Part shown: positions 6,447-12,190 of the stretch, one piece after another
Position numbering within the stretch: position 1 is the stretch's first letter
Layout: each line of letters starts with the position of its first letter
DNA from: Chloroflexota bacterium
Lineage (GTDB): Bacteria; Chloroflexota; Dormibacteria; Dormibacterales; Dormibacteraceae
Reading direction: 5' to 3'
DNA: 12,190 nt
Assembly: GCA_005880175.1 (NCBI GenBank)
Contig: VBJR01000008.1
Coordinates: 1-12,190 of the forward strand
The notes under the pieces: generated by a model
The model's input: the letters and a program-made list of their open reading frames with translations, nothing else
The model's database searches: none
What the model was told of the DNA's origin: nothing
Made by a program: the position numbers and the translations under genes

Positions 6447-7109
6447 GTGGCAGTCGAGCAGCCGGCGGGCCTCTGGGTCCAGGACCTGACCCTCGGGCTG
6501 GCCGGTCCCAACGGCGCCGGCAAGACGACGACGCTCCTCAGCCTGGCGGGACTGCTGCGGCCGGACGGCGGCCTGATCTGCTGGGGCGGCCGCGCGCTGG
6601 GACCCGAGCGGGCGCGCGCCATGGCGCTGATCTCGGAGACGCCCGAGGTCTACGACATGCTCACCGTCTGGGAGCACCTGGTGTTCGTGGCCCGGAGCTG
6701 CCGGCTCCACGACGGCTGGCGGGCCACGGCCGAGGAGCTGCTGGAGCGGCTGGGCATCGCCGGGGAGCGCGACTCGCTGGGCGAGGCGCTGTCGAAGGGC
6801 ATGCGCCAGAAGCTGCTGGTCGGGGCGGCGGTGCTCGCCGGCACGCCGGTCCTGCTGCTCGACGAGCCCATGATCGGCCTCGACCCGCGCGGCCAGCGGG
6901 AGCTGACGACCATTCTCCGGGAGCTGCGCGAGCAGGGCCGGGCGGTGATCGTCAGCACGCACCTCCTCGGGTACATCGAGGGCCTGTGCGACCGGATCCT
7001 GATCCTCAAGCAGGGCCGGGCCGTGGCGCTGGGCACGATCGCTGAGCTGCTCGACGGCGCGGACGGGAAGAGCCTCGAGGACCGCTTCCTGGAGATCGTG
7101 GAACGATAG
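6447..7109 (+). CDS. ABC transporter ATP-binding protein, N-terminally shortened
   Basis: The nucleotide-binding subunit of an ABC system, 220 residues. It has Walker A GPNGAGKTT (20-28), a Q-loop region with Glu (SETPEVYDMLTV), signature LSKGMRQK (115-122), Walker B VLLLDEP (135-141), D-loop GLDP and switch His H172. The sequence resembles ATPases of drug- or polyketide-type exporters and Nat/ABC-2-like systems. Walker A normally lies 35-45 residues in. Here LWVQDLTL is joined directly to GLAGPNGAGKTT, so about 25 residues covering the A-loop aromatic and the first strands appear to be missing. The start codon is GTG 6447 with no Shine-Dalgarno. No permease gene is adjacent: the YCII gene follows after 5 nt. 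It may be impaired or may work with a permease encoded elsewhere. Confidence 0.85.
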   Translation: MAVEQPAGLWVQDLTLGLAGPNGAGKTTTLLSLAGLLRPDGGLICWGGRALGPERARAMALISETPEVYDMLTVWEHLVFVARSCRLHDGWRATAEELLERLGIAGERDSLGEALSKGMRQKLLVGAAVLAGTPVLLLDEPMIGLDPRGQRELTTILRELREQGRAVIVSTHLLGYIEGLCDRILILKQGRAVALGTIAELLDGADGKSLEDRFLEIVER

Positions 7110-7114
7110 TCCCG

Positions 7115-7555
7115 ATGCGATTCATGCTGCTGCTCAAGGCGACCGCGGACAGCGAGGCGGGCGTGATGCCCAGCCCCGAGCTGGTCGCCGCGATGGGCAG
7201 GTACAACAACGAGCTGCTGCAGGCCGGCGTGCTGCTCGCGGCGGACGGGCTGCAGTCGAGCTCCAGGGGCGCCCGGGTCAGGTTCTCGGGCGAGAGGCGC
7301 ACCGTCATCGACGGCCCGTTCACCGAGACGAAGGAGCTGATCGCCGGGTTCTGGATGATCCAGGCCAAGTCGCTCGAGGAGGCGGTCGAGTGGGCCCGGC
7401 GCTGCCCGGCCCCGATGGGCGAGGGCGTGGACGCTGAGATCGAGGTCCGCCAGGTGTTCGAGTCGGCCGACTTCCCGCCCGACGTGCTGCCGCCGGAGGA
7501 GGCCGCCCGCGAGGACGCGGTGCGCGAGGAGCTCCGGCGCCGGTCGTCTTCGTGA
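7115..7555 (+). CDS. YCII-related (DGPF-domain) protein
   Basis: The protein has 146 residues and the YCII/DGPF fold. The family motif DGPFTETKELIAGFW is at residues 66-80 in the usual place, after the opening strand MRFMLLLKA. A charged, Glu- and Arg-rich tail (about 115-146) extends beyond the domain. The biochemical role of DGPF proteins is not settled. They are known to sit next to ECF42-type sigma factor genes and are thought to be regulated by them. Here the TGA stop overlaps the GTG start of the sigma factor gene by 4 nt, so translation is probably coupled. The ABC ATPase gene ends 5 nt upstream. The ribosome site is weak. Confidence 0.9.
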   Translation: MRFMLLLKATADSEAGVMPSPELVAAMGRYNNELLQAGVLLAADGLQSSSRGARVRFSGERRTVIDGPFTETKELIAGFWMIQAKSLEEAVEWARRCPAPMGEGVDAEIEVRQVFESADFPPDVLPPEEAAREDAVREELRRRSSS

Positions 7556-8748
7556 CCGTCGCCGAGACCCACCGCGCCATCGACGCCGTCTGGCGCATCG
7601 AGTCGCCGCGGCTGATCGCGGGCCTGGCCAGGATCGTGCGCGACGTCGGCACGGCCGAGGACGTGGCCCAGGACGCGCTGGTCGCGGCGCTGGAGCAGTG
7701 GCCGCGGTCGGGAGTGCCGCGCAACCCGGGGGCCTGGCTGATGGCCATCGGCAAGCGGCGCGCCATCGACCTGGTGCGCCGCGAGCAGGTGCTCGACCGC
7801 AAGCTCGACACGATCGGCCACCAGCTGGAGGTCGAGCGCGAGGAGGCGGCGCCGGACTTCGACGCGGCCCTCGTGGACGACATCGGCGACGACCTGCTGC
7901 GCCTGGTGTTCACCGCCTGCCACCCCGTGCTCTCCACGGTCGCCCGCGTCGCGCTGACGCTGCGGCTGCTGGGCGGCCTCCGGACCGACGAGATCGCGCG
8001 CGCGTTCCTCGTCCCGGAGGCGACGATGGCCCAGCGCATCGTCCGGGCCAAGCGGACGCTGGCCGAGGCTCACGTGCCATACGAGGTGCCCGAAGCCGCC
8101 GAGCTCGGTCCGCGCCTGGCCTCCGTGCTGGAGGTGGTCTACCTGGTCTTCAACGAGGGCTACGCCGCGACCGCCGGCGACGACTGGATGCGGCCGGCGC
8201 TCTGCGAGGATGCGCTCCGGCTCGGGCGCATCCTGGCCGAGCTGGTGCCGCGGGAGCCCGAGGTGCACGGCCTGGTGGCGCTCATGGAGATCCAGGCGTC
8301 GCGGATCCGCGCCCGGACCCGACCGAACGGCGAGCCGATCCTGCTGCTCGACCAGGACCGCGGCCGCTGGGACCACGTCCTCATCCGGCGCGGGCTCGCC
8401 GCCCTGCGGCGGGCCGACCGGGCGCGACGGCCGGAGGAGACGGACTGGGCGCGGATCGCCGCGCTGTACGGCGCGCTGGCCGAGGCCACGCCCTCGCCCG
8501 TGGTGGAGCTGAACCGTGCGGTCGCCGTCGGGATGGCGCAGGGGCCGGCGGCCGGCCTCGAGATCGCCGACGCCCTGGCCGCTGAGGGGTCGCTCGACGG
8601 CTACCACCTGCTGCCGAGCGTGCGCGGCGACCTGCTGGCCAGGCTGGGCCGCCGCGACGAGGCCCGGTCAGAGCTGGAGCGGGCCGCCGCGATGACGCGC
8701 AACGCCCGCGAGCGCGACCTGCTCCTGGAGCGCGCGGCCGCGCTCTAG
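7552..8748 (+). CDS. ECF sigma factor with C-terminal DUF6596/TPR-like extension (ECF42 type)
   Basis: This is an RNA polymerase sigma factor of the extracytoplasmic-function class, 398 residues, about twice the minimal length. Region 2 covers about 12-85 (AEDVAQDALVAALEQWP, then PGAWLMAIGKRRAIDLVRR). Region 4 covers about 125-170 (LTLRLLGGLRTDEIARAFLVPEATMAQRIVRAKRTL). The rest is a helical domain (about 180-290) with the typical YLVFNEGYAAT and TRPNGEPILLLDQDR segments, followed by TPR-like helices (about 305-395) including LNRAVAV and LPSVRGDLLARLGR. The extension and the adjoining DGPF gene match the ECF42 group, in which the C-terminal domain is reported to replace an anti-sigma factor in controlling activity. 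No anti-sigma gene is present here. GTG 7552 overlaps the preceding stop (GTGA). Confidence 0.93.
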   Translation: MTVAETHRAIDAVWRIESPRLIAGLARIVRDVGTAEDVAQDALVAALEQWPRSGVPRNPGAWLMAIGKRRAIDLVRREQVLDRKLDTIGHQLEVEREEAAPDFDAALVDDIGDDLLRLVFTACHPVLSTVARVALTLRLLGGLRTDEIARAFLVPEATMAQRIVRAKRTLAEAHVPYEVPEAAELGPRLASVLEVVYLVFNEGYAATAGDDWMRPALCEDALRLGRILAELVPREPEVHGLVALMEIQASRIRARTRPNGEPILLLDQDRGRWDHVLIRRGLAALRRADRARRPEETDWARIAALYGALAEATPSPVVELNRAVAVGMAQGPAAGLEIADALAAEGSLDGYHLLPSVRGDLLARLGRRDEARSELERAAAMTRNARERDLLLERAAAL

Positions 8749-8817
8749 GAAGCTGCTGAACATCAGGGCAGCCCTGGAGACCGGCGCGATGAGGAGGGTG
8801 AGGCTGCCACGGCGGCC

Positions 8818-8855
8818 GGGGAGAGGTTGAAGTGTAGGAACTTCAACGTCTCCCC
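8818..8855. terminator. 16-bp hairpin in the convergent intergenic region (bidirectional terminator candidate)
   Basis: The arms 8818-8833 and 8840-8855 pair at 15 of 16 positions (one G-G mismatch) around a 6-nt loop. The hairpin sits between the sigma factor stop (8748) and the convergent toroid gene stop (8946), which suits a shared terminator. No T-tract follows on either strand. The remaining bases of 8749-8945 hold a 13-bp palindrome at 8764-8776 and a doubtful minus-strand small ORF. Confidence 0.5.
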
Positions 8856-8945
8856 ACCGCTCGAGGCGTGCAAGTATCGACACGTCAACCTTTCCCTCCT
8901 CGGGGAGTGGCAGGGGAATCGCGCCGCGCTGCCCCCGGCGCCTCT

Positions 8946-9761
8946 CTAGGCCCAGCGGCCGTACGCGCGCAGCTGGTCCAGCACACCGATCGTGATCCAG
9001 GCGCGCCACTCCGGGCCGGTGGCCGGGGTCCAGATGGGCCAGGGGACGGGCCAGCCGCCGTCCTCCTCCTGACCGTCCACCAGCGCGTCCAGGTGGGCGT
9101 CCACCACGTCGTCCGCGAACAGCCGGCGGCCGGCGCTGCCCGGCCCGGGCGCGTACGCCAGCGGCGAGAACCCCTCACCCCCCGCGTCCGGGGCCAGCGC
9201 GACCAGGCCCTGCTCGACCAGCTTCGGCCCCACGCGCTCGAACGCCGCCTCGGCCCGGCCGCGGTCGGGGACGTGCTCCAGGAACTGCAGCACGCACCGC
9301 ATCTCGTACGTATCCGTCGCCTTCAGCCCGTCGATCCGCCGCCAGCAGAAGGCGGTCGCCGGCTCCAGCCACGGGTGGCGCACGCCGTGCTTGTGCAGCA
9401 GCCCGGCGATCGCGGCCGTCGGGTTGAGCGCGGCCGGGGGGTCATCGTCCGTGTCCCACCAGGGCGCGCGCGGGTAGTCGCGCACGCTGGGCAGGACGAA
9501 CGGGACGCCGCCCTCCGCGGTCGTGATCGTGGCCAGGTAGTCGCACGCCATGCCGACCATCGGGTCGTCGAACGCGTCCACCTGGTCGAGCACGTGCAGC
9601 GCGACCTCCACTGGCTGAGGCTGGCTGACCGGCGCCCGCAGGTCGGGCTCCAGCGCGTTGCCGAACCCGCCGTCGGGGTTCCGGTAGGGGCGCAGCGCGG
9701 CCAGGACGGGCGCGAGGTCGCCGCCCCGGAACAGGTGCGCGAAGCGGTGACGGTCGAGCAG
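8946..9761 (-). CDS. Alpha-toroid (prenyltransferase/squalene cyclase repeat) protein, 5' end disrupted or non-canonical
   Basis: The reading frame encodes about 271 residues resembling actinobacterial proteins with terpenoid-cyclase / protein-prenyltransferase toroid repeats. GGF- and GGW-type repeat motifs occur near the start (YRNPDGGFGNALEPD, about 26-40) and the end (QEEDGGWPVPW, about 231-241). These proteins are usually of unknown function. The coding signal extends upstream of the first standard in-frame start (GTG 9611) through HAGRLLDRHRFAHLFRGG, which reads as true family sequence. No ATG, GTG or TTG lies in frame between 9611 and the stop upstream of it. An ATG at 9772, 6 nt after a -10-like TAGCCT, is one base out of frame. 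So there is either a single-base lesion between 9772 and 9761 or a CTG start at 9761. The coordinates given use CTG. Confidence 0.7.
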   Translation of the reverse strand: MLDRHRFAHLFRGGDLAPVLAALRPYRNPDGGFGNALEPDLRAPVSQPQPVEVALHVLDQVDAFDDPMVGMACDYLATITTAEGGVPFVLPSVRDYPRAPWWDTDDDPPAALNPTAAIAGLLHKHGVRHPWLEPATAFCWRRIDGLKATDTYEMRCVLQFLEHVPDRGRAEAAFERVGPKLVEQGLVALAPDAGGEGFSPLAYAPGPGSAGRRLFADDVVDAHLDALVDGQEEDGGWPVPWPIWTPATGPEWRAWITIGVLDQLRAYGRWA

Positions 9762-9778
9762 CCGGCCGGCATGGCGCC

Positions 9779-9784
9779 AGGCTA
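9779..9784 (-). promoter_or_regulatory. -10 box TAGCCT upstream of the toroid gene
   Basis: TAGCCT on the minus strand ends 6 nt before the ATG at 9772, the same geometry as at the CDF gene. It marks 9772 as the expected start of a leaderless gene even though that ATG is out of frame with the coding sequence. Confidence 0.4.
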
Positions 9785-9821
9785 GGGTCCAGGGGTGCGC
9801 CCGGTATTGAACGAATCGGAC

Positions 9822-10373
9822 CTACCGCAGGACTCGGAAGCGGAGGTCCGTCAGCTGGCCCGACTCGGCGACGCCCAGCTTCTCGAGCTCGACCGGGGGC
9901 GCGTCCGTCCGAGCGAACAGCCGGACGCCGTCCCCGAGCAGGACTGGCATGACGTGGACCAGGATCTCGTCCAGCAGCCCCTCCTCGATGCACTGGCGGG
10001 GGATGCTGGCCCCGAACAGCACGACGTTCCGGTCCCCGGCCGCGGCCAGCGCTGTGGCGACCGCGTCCCGGACGCCGTCCGAGAGGAACGTGACGGCGGG
10101 GTCCTCCTCGGCGGGCGGCCGGTGCGTCAGCACGAAGATCGGGCCGCTCCACGCCCCGCCGTACGGCCGGGCGCCGGGCAGGCTCACGCCCATGTCGTAC
10201 AGGCGCCGGCCGGTCAGGACCGCGCCGGTGGTCGCGATGACCTGGGCGGCGCCGGCCGGCGCCGGGCCCTGGTAGCCGAACATCCAGTCCATGGAGTCCC
10301 CCGGTCCTGCGATGAAGCCGTCGAGCGACATCGTCACGTGATAGAGCACCTTGCCTGCCATGGCCTCCACCAT
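9822..10373 (-). CDS. Dihydrofolate reductase family protein (RibD C-terminal-like)
   Basis: This is an NADPH-dependent reductase fold of 183 residues related to the C-terminal domain of RibD and to DHFR. It opens with KVLYHVTMSLDGFIAGP, followed by TGRRLYD (about residues 55-61). It ends with the conserved NVVLFGASIPRQCIEEGLLDEI and HVMPVLLGDG block. Stand-alone members are common in actinobacteria and their substrates are mostly unknown. A true folate or riboflavin role is not implied. The start may be ATG 10373 or ATG 10361. The second is the shorter form usual in the family, with GGAGG only 2 nt away, so neither has a well-spaced ribosome site. It lies 27 nt downstream of the small secreted protein gene and may share its transcript. 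Confidence 0.9.
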   Translation of the reverse strand: MVEAMAGKVLYHVTMSLDGFIAGPGDSMDWMFGYQGPAPAGAAQVIATTGAVLTGRRLYDMGVSLPGARPYGGAWSGPIFVLTHRPPAEEDPAVTFLSDGVRDAVATALAAAGDRNVVLFGASIPRQCIEEGLLDEILVHVMPVLLGDGVRLFARTDAPPVELEKLGVAESGQLTDLRFRVLR

Positions 10374-10400
10374 GTCAGACCGGCGCGGGCGGCCGCAGCG

Positions 10401-10859
10401 TCAGGCGGCGACGACCCCCGCGCCGCCGCCCGTCGTCACGTACTGGCCGGACGGCCGGTCGCCCGGGCCGTAGGCGAACCGCTGCAGGTACAGCAGGTAG
10501 CCATGGCCGGCGACCAGGACCGGCGCGTCCGGCGTCTCGACGCCCGGGCCGCCGACCTGGCGCACCCAGACCATGTCCACCGCCGGACCCGCCAGGACTC
10601 TCGTCACCCGCACCTCGGTGACGACGAACGGCACGCCGGCGACCCTCTCGGAGCGGCGGCGGCCGGTCGCGACCCCGCGCACGACCAGGTCGGACTCGGC
10701 GGTCAGCTCGGCCACGCCGGCGGCCGGGCGGGCGTCCGTCGTCACGATCCGCTCCGTCGCGACCGGCGCCGGGCGGGCGCAGAGCGCCAGGGCGGCGGAG
10801 CCCGCGGCCACGACGGCCAGCAGGCCGGTGGCGAGCGGGCGCGTTCGGGGCGCGCTCAG
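10401..10859 (-). CDS. Small secreted protein of unknown function, probable CTG start
   Basis: The protein has 152 residues. A basic start (SAPRTRP) precedes a hydrophobic run (ATGLLAVVAAGSAALALCA), an apparent Sec signal peptide, possibly a lipoprotein-type Cys at its end. The mature part has a beta-rich pattern: SDLVVRGVATG, VVTEVRVTRVLAG, then GHGYLLYLQRF. It resembles small exported actinobacterial proteins without assigned function, possibly an OB-like barrel. No ATG, GTG or TTG lies before the signal peptide. The only plausible start is CTG at 10859, which overlaps the matrixin stop as CTGA. A GTG inside the hydrophobic run would destroy the signal peptide. The coupling to the protease gene suggests a related extracellular task, possibly as a partner, inhibitor or substrate, but nothing in the sequence proves it. 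Confidence 0.72.
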   Translation of the reverse strand: MSAPRTRPLATGLLAVVAAGSAALALCARPAPVATERIVTTDARPAAGVAELTAESDLVVRGVATGRRRSERVAGVPFVVTEVRVTRVLAGPAVDMVWVRQVGGPGVETPDAPVLVAGHGYLLYLQRFAYGPGDRPSGQYVTTGGGAGVVAA

Positions 10860-11410
10860 CGACCCTGCACCCGGTGCACGACCGCCTGGACCCCGGCCAC
10901 GTCGTCCGGCTGCGGGCCCACCTCGCCGCAGCTGAAGTAGCGGTCCGAGCCGTGGTACATGATCGGCACCGGGCAGGGCAGCGCGCCGGTGTGGGCGAGG
11001 CCCAGCGCGTGGCCGATCTCGTGGCCGAACAGCGACTCCCGGGCCGCGGAGCCGTAGCGGTCGGCGTAGTACGTGTTGTAGCTGGACGTGACGTGGACGA
11101 AGTGGCCGGCGCCGTCGCAGCTCATGACCGTGATGCCGTCGTACCCGCTGCGGCCGAAGTTGCGCGCCTGGAACGTCAGCGCCGCGCCGTTGGCCGCGTA
11201 CAGGCGGACGGGCGAGCCGCGCACGCCGTTCCAGTCCGCCACGGCCCGCTCGGTCGTGCCGGCGTAGGCCCCGCTCTGGTCCGTGTAGGCGATCGACGTG
11301 CCCGCCCACGCGCAGGCCTCCAGGGTGTACGCGCGGGCCTGGCCGGGGCCGGCCGTGGCAACGAAGAGGACGGCGACGCTCACCAGCCGCACCAGGAACG
11401 AGGACACCAC
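10856..11410 (-). CDS. Secreted matrixin-type zinc metalloprotease
   Basis: This is an exported metzincin endopeptidase of 184 residues. The signal peptide covers about 1-27, ending ARA before YTLEA. The zinc site is HEIGHALGLAH: ligands H130, H134 and H140 with catalytic E131. The Met-turn is IMYHGS (M151) in the normal place, so the active site looks complete. It is a minimal catalytic domain with no propeptide cysteine switch or C-terminal targeting domain visible. Four cysteines (33, 98, 146, 161) in the mature part could form disulfides. The start is one of two adjacent GTG codons (11410 or 11407), 11 nt behind a good -10 box with no Shine-Dalgarno. The gene's stop overlaps the start of the small secreted protein gene, so the two are probably made together. 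Confidence 0.93.
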   Translation of the reverse strand: MVSSFLVRLVSVAVLFVATAGPGQARAYTLEACAWAGTSIAYTDQSGAYAGTTERAVADWNGVRGSPVRLYAANGAALTFQARNFGRSGYDGITVMSCDGAGHFVHVTSSYNTYYADRYGSAARESLFGHEIGHALGLAHTGALPCPVPIMYHGSDRYFSCGEVGPQPDDVAGVQAVVHRVQGR

Positions 11411-11421
11411 AGCCAGAGAGC

Positions 11422-11451
11422 ATCTTATTTGGTAATAGATTTCCCTGTCGA
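11422..11451 (-). promoter_or_regulatory. Promoter of the matrixin gene (TCGACA-N18-TAAGAT)
   Basis: On the minus strand TCGACA (11451-11446) and TAAGAT (11427-11422) are 18 nt apart, close to the consensus for the housekeeping sigma factor. The stretch is clearly more AT-rich than its surroundings and fills the gap between the two genes. The transcript would begin a few bases before GTG 11410. The -35 box lies close to the stop of the upstream ferric-reductase-like gene. Confidence 0.6.
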
Positions 11452-11456
11452 GCTGG

Positions 11457-11993
11457 CTACTGGGGCAGGTGGCCCCAGAGCACCCGGGCCAGCGCCAGCA
11501 GCCCGACGACCATCGCGGCGGACCACGTGACGGCGGAGACCGTGTGGTCGGTGAAGTCGGTGCCGCCCAGCAGCGCGTGGAGGAACACCATCGCGAAGGC
11601 CACGTAGCCGAGCCGGTGGATCCAGATCCAGAGGCCCTGCGGGAGCGCCTTCTTGAGCCAGCCGGTGAGCACGACCAGGGCGAAGATCTCGAGGGTGATC
11701 GTGCCCAGTCCAATCGCGATGCCGCCGTACGGCGCCTGGAACGGCACGACCAGGTCGATGGGCGCGATGCGCGCGGTCCGGTCCAGGAGCAGCCCGCCGA
11801 GGTGGATCAGCCCGAGCGGCACCCACATCCACTGCATGAACTCGTGCACCGCCCGGACGACCCGGTTGGGGCCGAGCAGGTCCAGGACGCCGGTGCGCAG
11901 GGCCATGCCGGTCATCAGGCTGAGCCCGAGCGTCAGGAACGCGGCCAGCCCCGCGACGCGGGCGACGACCCAGAAGAGGAGGTCAGCGTTCAT
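11457..11993 (-). CDS. Ferric-reductase-like transmembrane heme protein
   Basis: This is an integral membrane protein of 178 residues with about five helices (10-30, 50-70, 90-112, 122-142, 153-172). It has two His pairs spaced as in the ferric reductase/YedZ-like heme b domain: H50 with H64, and H126 with H139. It should carry two stacked b-type hemes and pass electrons across the membrane. It lacks the cytoplasmic FAD/NAD-binding domain of complete ferric reductases, so it needs a partner. It begins 6 nt after the stop of an apbE gene. ApbE attaches FMN covalently to FMN-binding proteins, so a transmembrane electron path using a flavinylated partner encoded beyond the right edge is likely, by inference. 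No Shine-Dalgarno is visible, and translation is probably coupled to apbE. Confidence 0.87.
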   Translation of the reverse strand: MNADLLFWVVARVAGLAAFLTLGLSLMTGMALRTGVLDLLGPNRVVRAVHEFMQWMWVPLGLIHLGGLLLDRTARIAPIDLVVPFQAPYGGIAIGLGTITLEIFALVVLTGWLKKALPQGLWIWIHRLGYVAFAMVFLHALLGGTDFTDHTVSAVTWSAAMVVGLLALARVLWGHLPQ

Positions 11994-11999
11994 CGAGGC

Positions 12000-12190
12000 T
12001 CAGAACGCCCAGCCGACAGCGCGGGCCGCCAGGAACGCCTCCACCTTCGCCGAGCCGAGCAGCAGGCCGGTCTTGGCCAGCACCTCCGCGTCGACTCCGG
12101 TGCGGGCCAGCACCTGCACCTCCTGCAGGTCCGTCTCGGCCGGCCGGCCGGTCCGGGGGTCGATCAGGTGGTGGACGTTGCCCCACCGGC
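12000..12190 (-). CDS. apbE: FAD:protein FMN transferase (ApbE), C-terminal fragment at right edge
   Basis: Only the last 62 residues are inside the window. They contain the ApbE signature HHLIDPRTGRPAETDL followed by VQVLARTGVDAEVLAKTGLLLG, the conserved C-terminal strand and helix of the family. ApbE transfers FMN from FAD to Thr or Ser of partner proteins, usually on the outer face of the membrane. The gene continues past 12190. It runs into the ferric-reductase-like gene with a 6-nt gap, which suggests one operon for flavin-dependent electron transfer. The catalytic N-terminal part cannot be judged here. Confidence 0.85.
   Translation of the reverse strand, partial: RWGNVHHLIDPRTGRPAETDLQEVQVLARTGVDAEVLAKTGLLLGSAKVEAFLAARAVGWAF

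Noticed and set aside
7006..8607. Minus-strand open frame of 533 codons across the YCII and sigma factor genes
   Set aside because: The plus strand has two recognised families with coupled stop and start. The antisense product has no family features.
8764..8776. Palindrome CAGGGC-A-GCCCTG as a terminator
   Set aside because: The loop would be a single base, so no RNA hairpin of that form can close, and a much stronger hairpin lies 40 nt further on.

Overview
The window is very GC-rich, gene-dense DNA with third-position G/C bias. It looks like an actinobacterial chromosome (Actinomycetota; Thermoleophilia or a relative is a guess). Supporting signs are a DUF6596-type ECF sigma factor paired with a DGPF/YCII protein, many GTG/TTG starts, several genes with a TAnnnT-like -10 box only 6-15 nt before the start codon (leaderless or near-leaderless transcripts), and a GTTT...GGGTAA general-stress-type promoter before a small heat-shock gene. 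I see no CRISPR array, rRNA, tRNA, complete insertion sequence or phage gene.

Layout. 1-1026 (-): N-terminal 342 residues of a serine beta-lactamase/esterase-like hydrolase that runs off the left edge. It is divergent from an enoyl-CoA hydratase (1091-1882, +), and a 21-bp palindrome lies between them. 1907-2794 (+): a membrane-anchored helical protein of unknown function. 2804-2883: an intergenic cluster of short repeats. 2901-3446 (+): a Pat-like GNAT acetyltransferase whose 3' end overlaps by 35 nt the end of a convergent two-domain GNAT protein (3412-4317, -). That protein lies 19 nt downstream of a cation diffusion facilitator (4337-5734, -) with three C-terminal repeats and a His-to-Asn change at the TM5 metal site. 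5887-6363 (+): Hsp20, with its own stress-type promoter and a hairpin terminator.

6447-7109, 7115-7555 and 7552-8748 (all +) are an ABC ATPase that appears to lack its N-terminal strand and A-loop region, a YCII/DGPF protein, and an ECF sigma factor with a long C-terminal extension. The last two overlap by 4 nt and match the known ECF42-DGPF pairing. 8749-8945 is a convergent intergenic region with a strong hairpin. The rest is on the minus strand: an alpha-toroid (prenyltransferase/squalene cyclase repeat) protein with an apparently broken 5' end (8946-9761), a RibD/DHFR-like reductase (9822-10373), a small secreted protein with a probable CTG start (10401-10859), a secreted matrixin-type zinc metalloprotease (10856-11410), a ferric-reductase-like heme membrane protein (11457-11993) and the C-terminus of an ApbE flavin transferase (12000-12190, cut by the right edge).

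Most of this is ordinary accessory chromosome. The points most worth a second look are the CDF architecture and its site change, the Hsp20 promoter, the 21-bp operator, the truncated ABC ATPase, the frame problem in the toroid gene, and the CTG start coupled to the matrixin gene. I found no convincing new multi-gene system.
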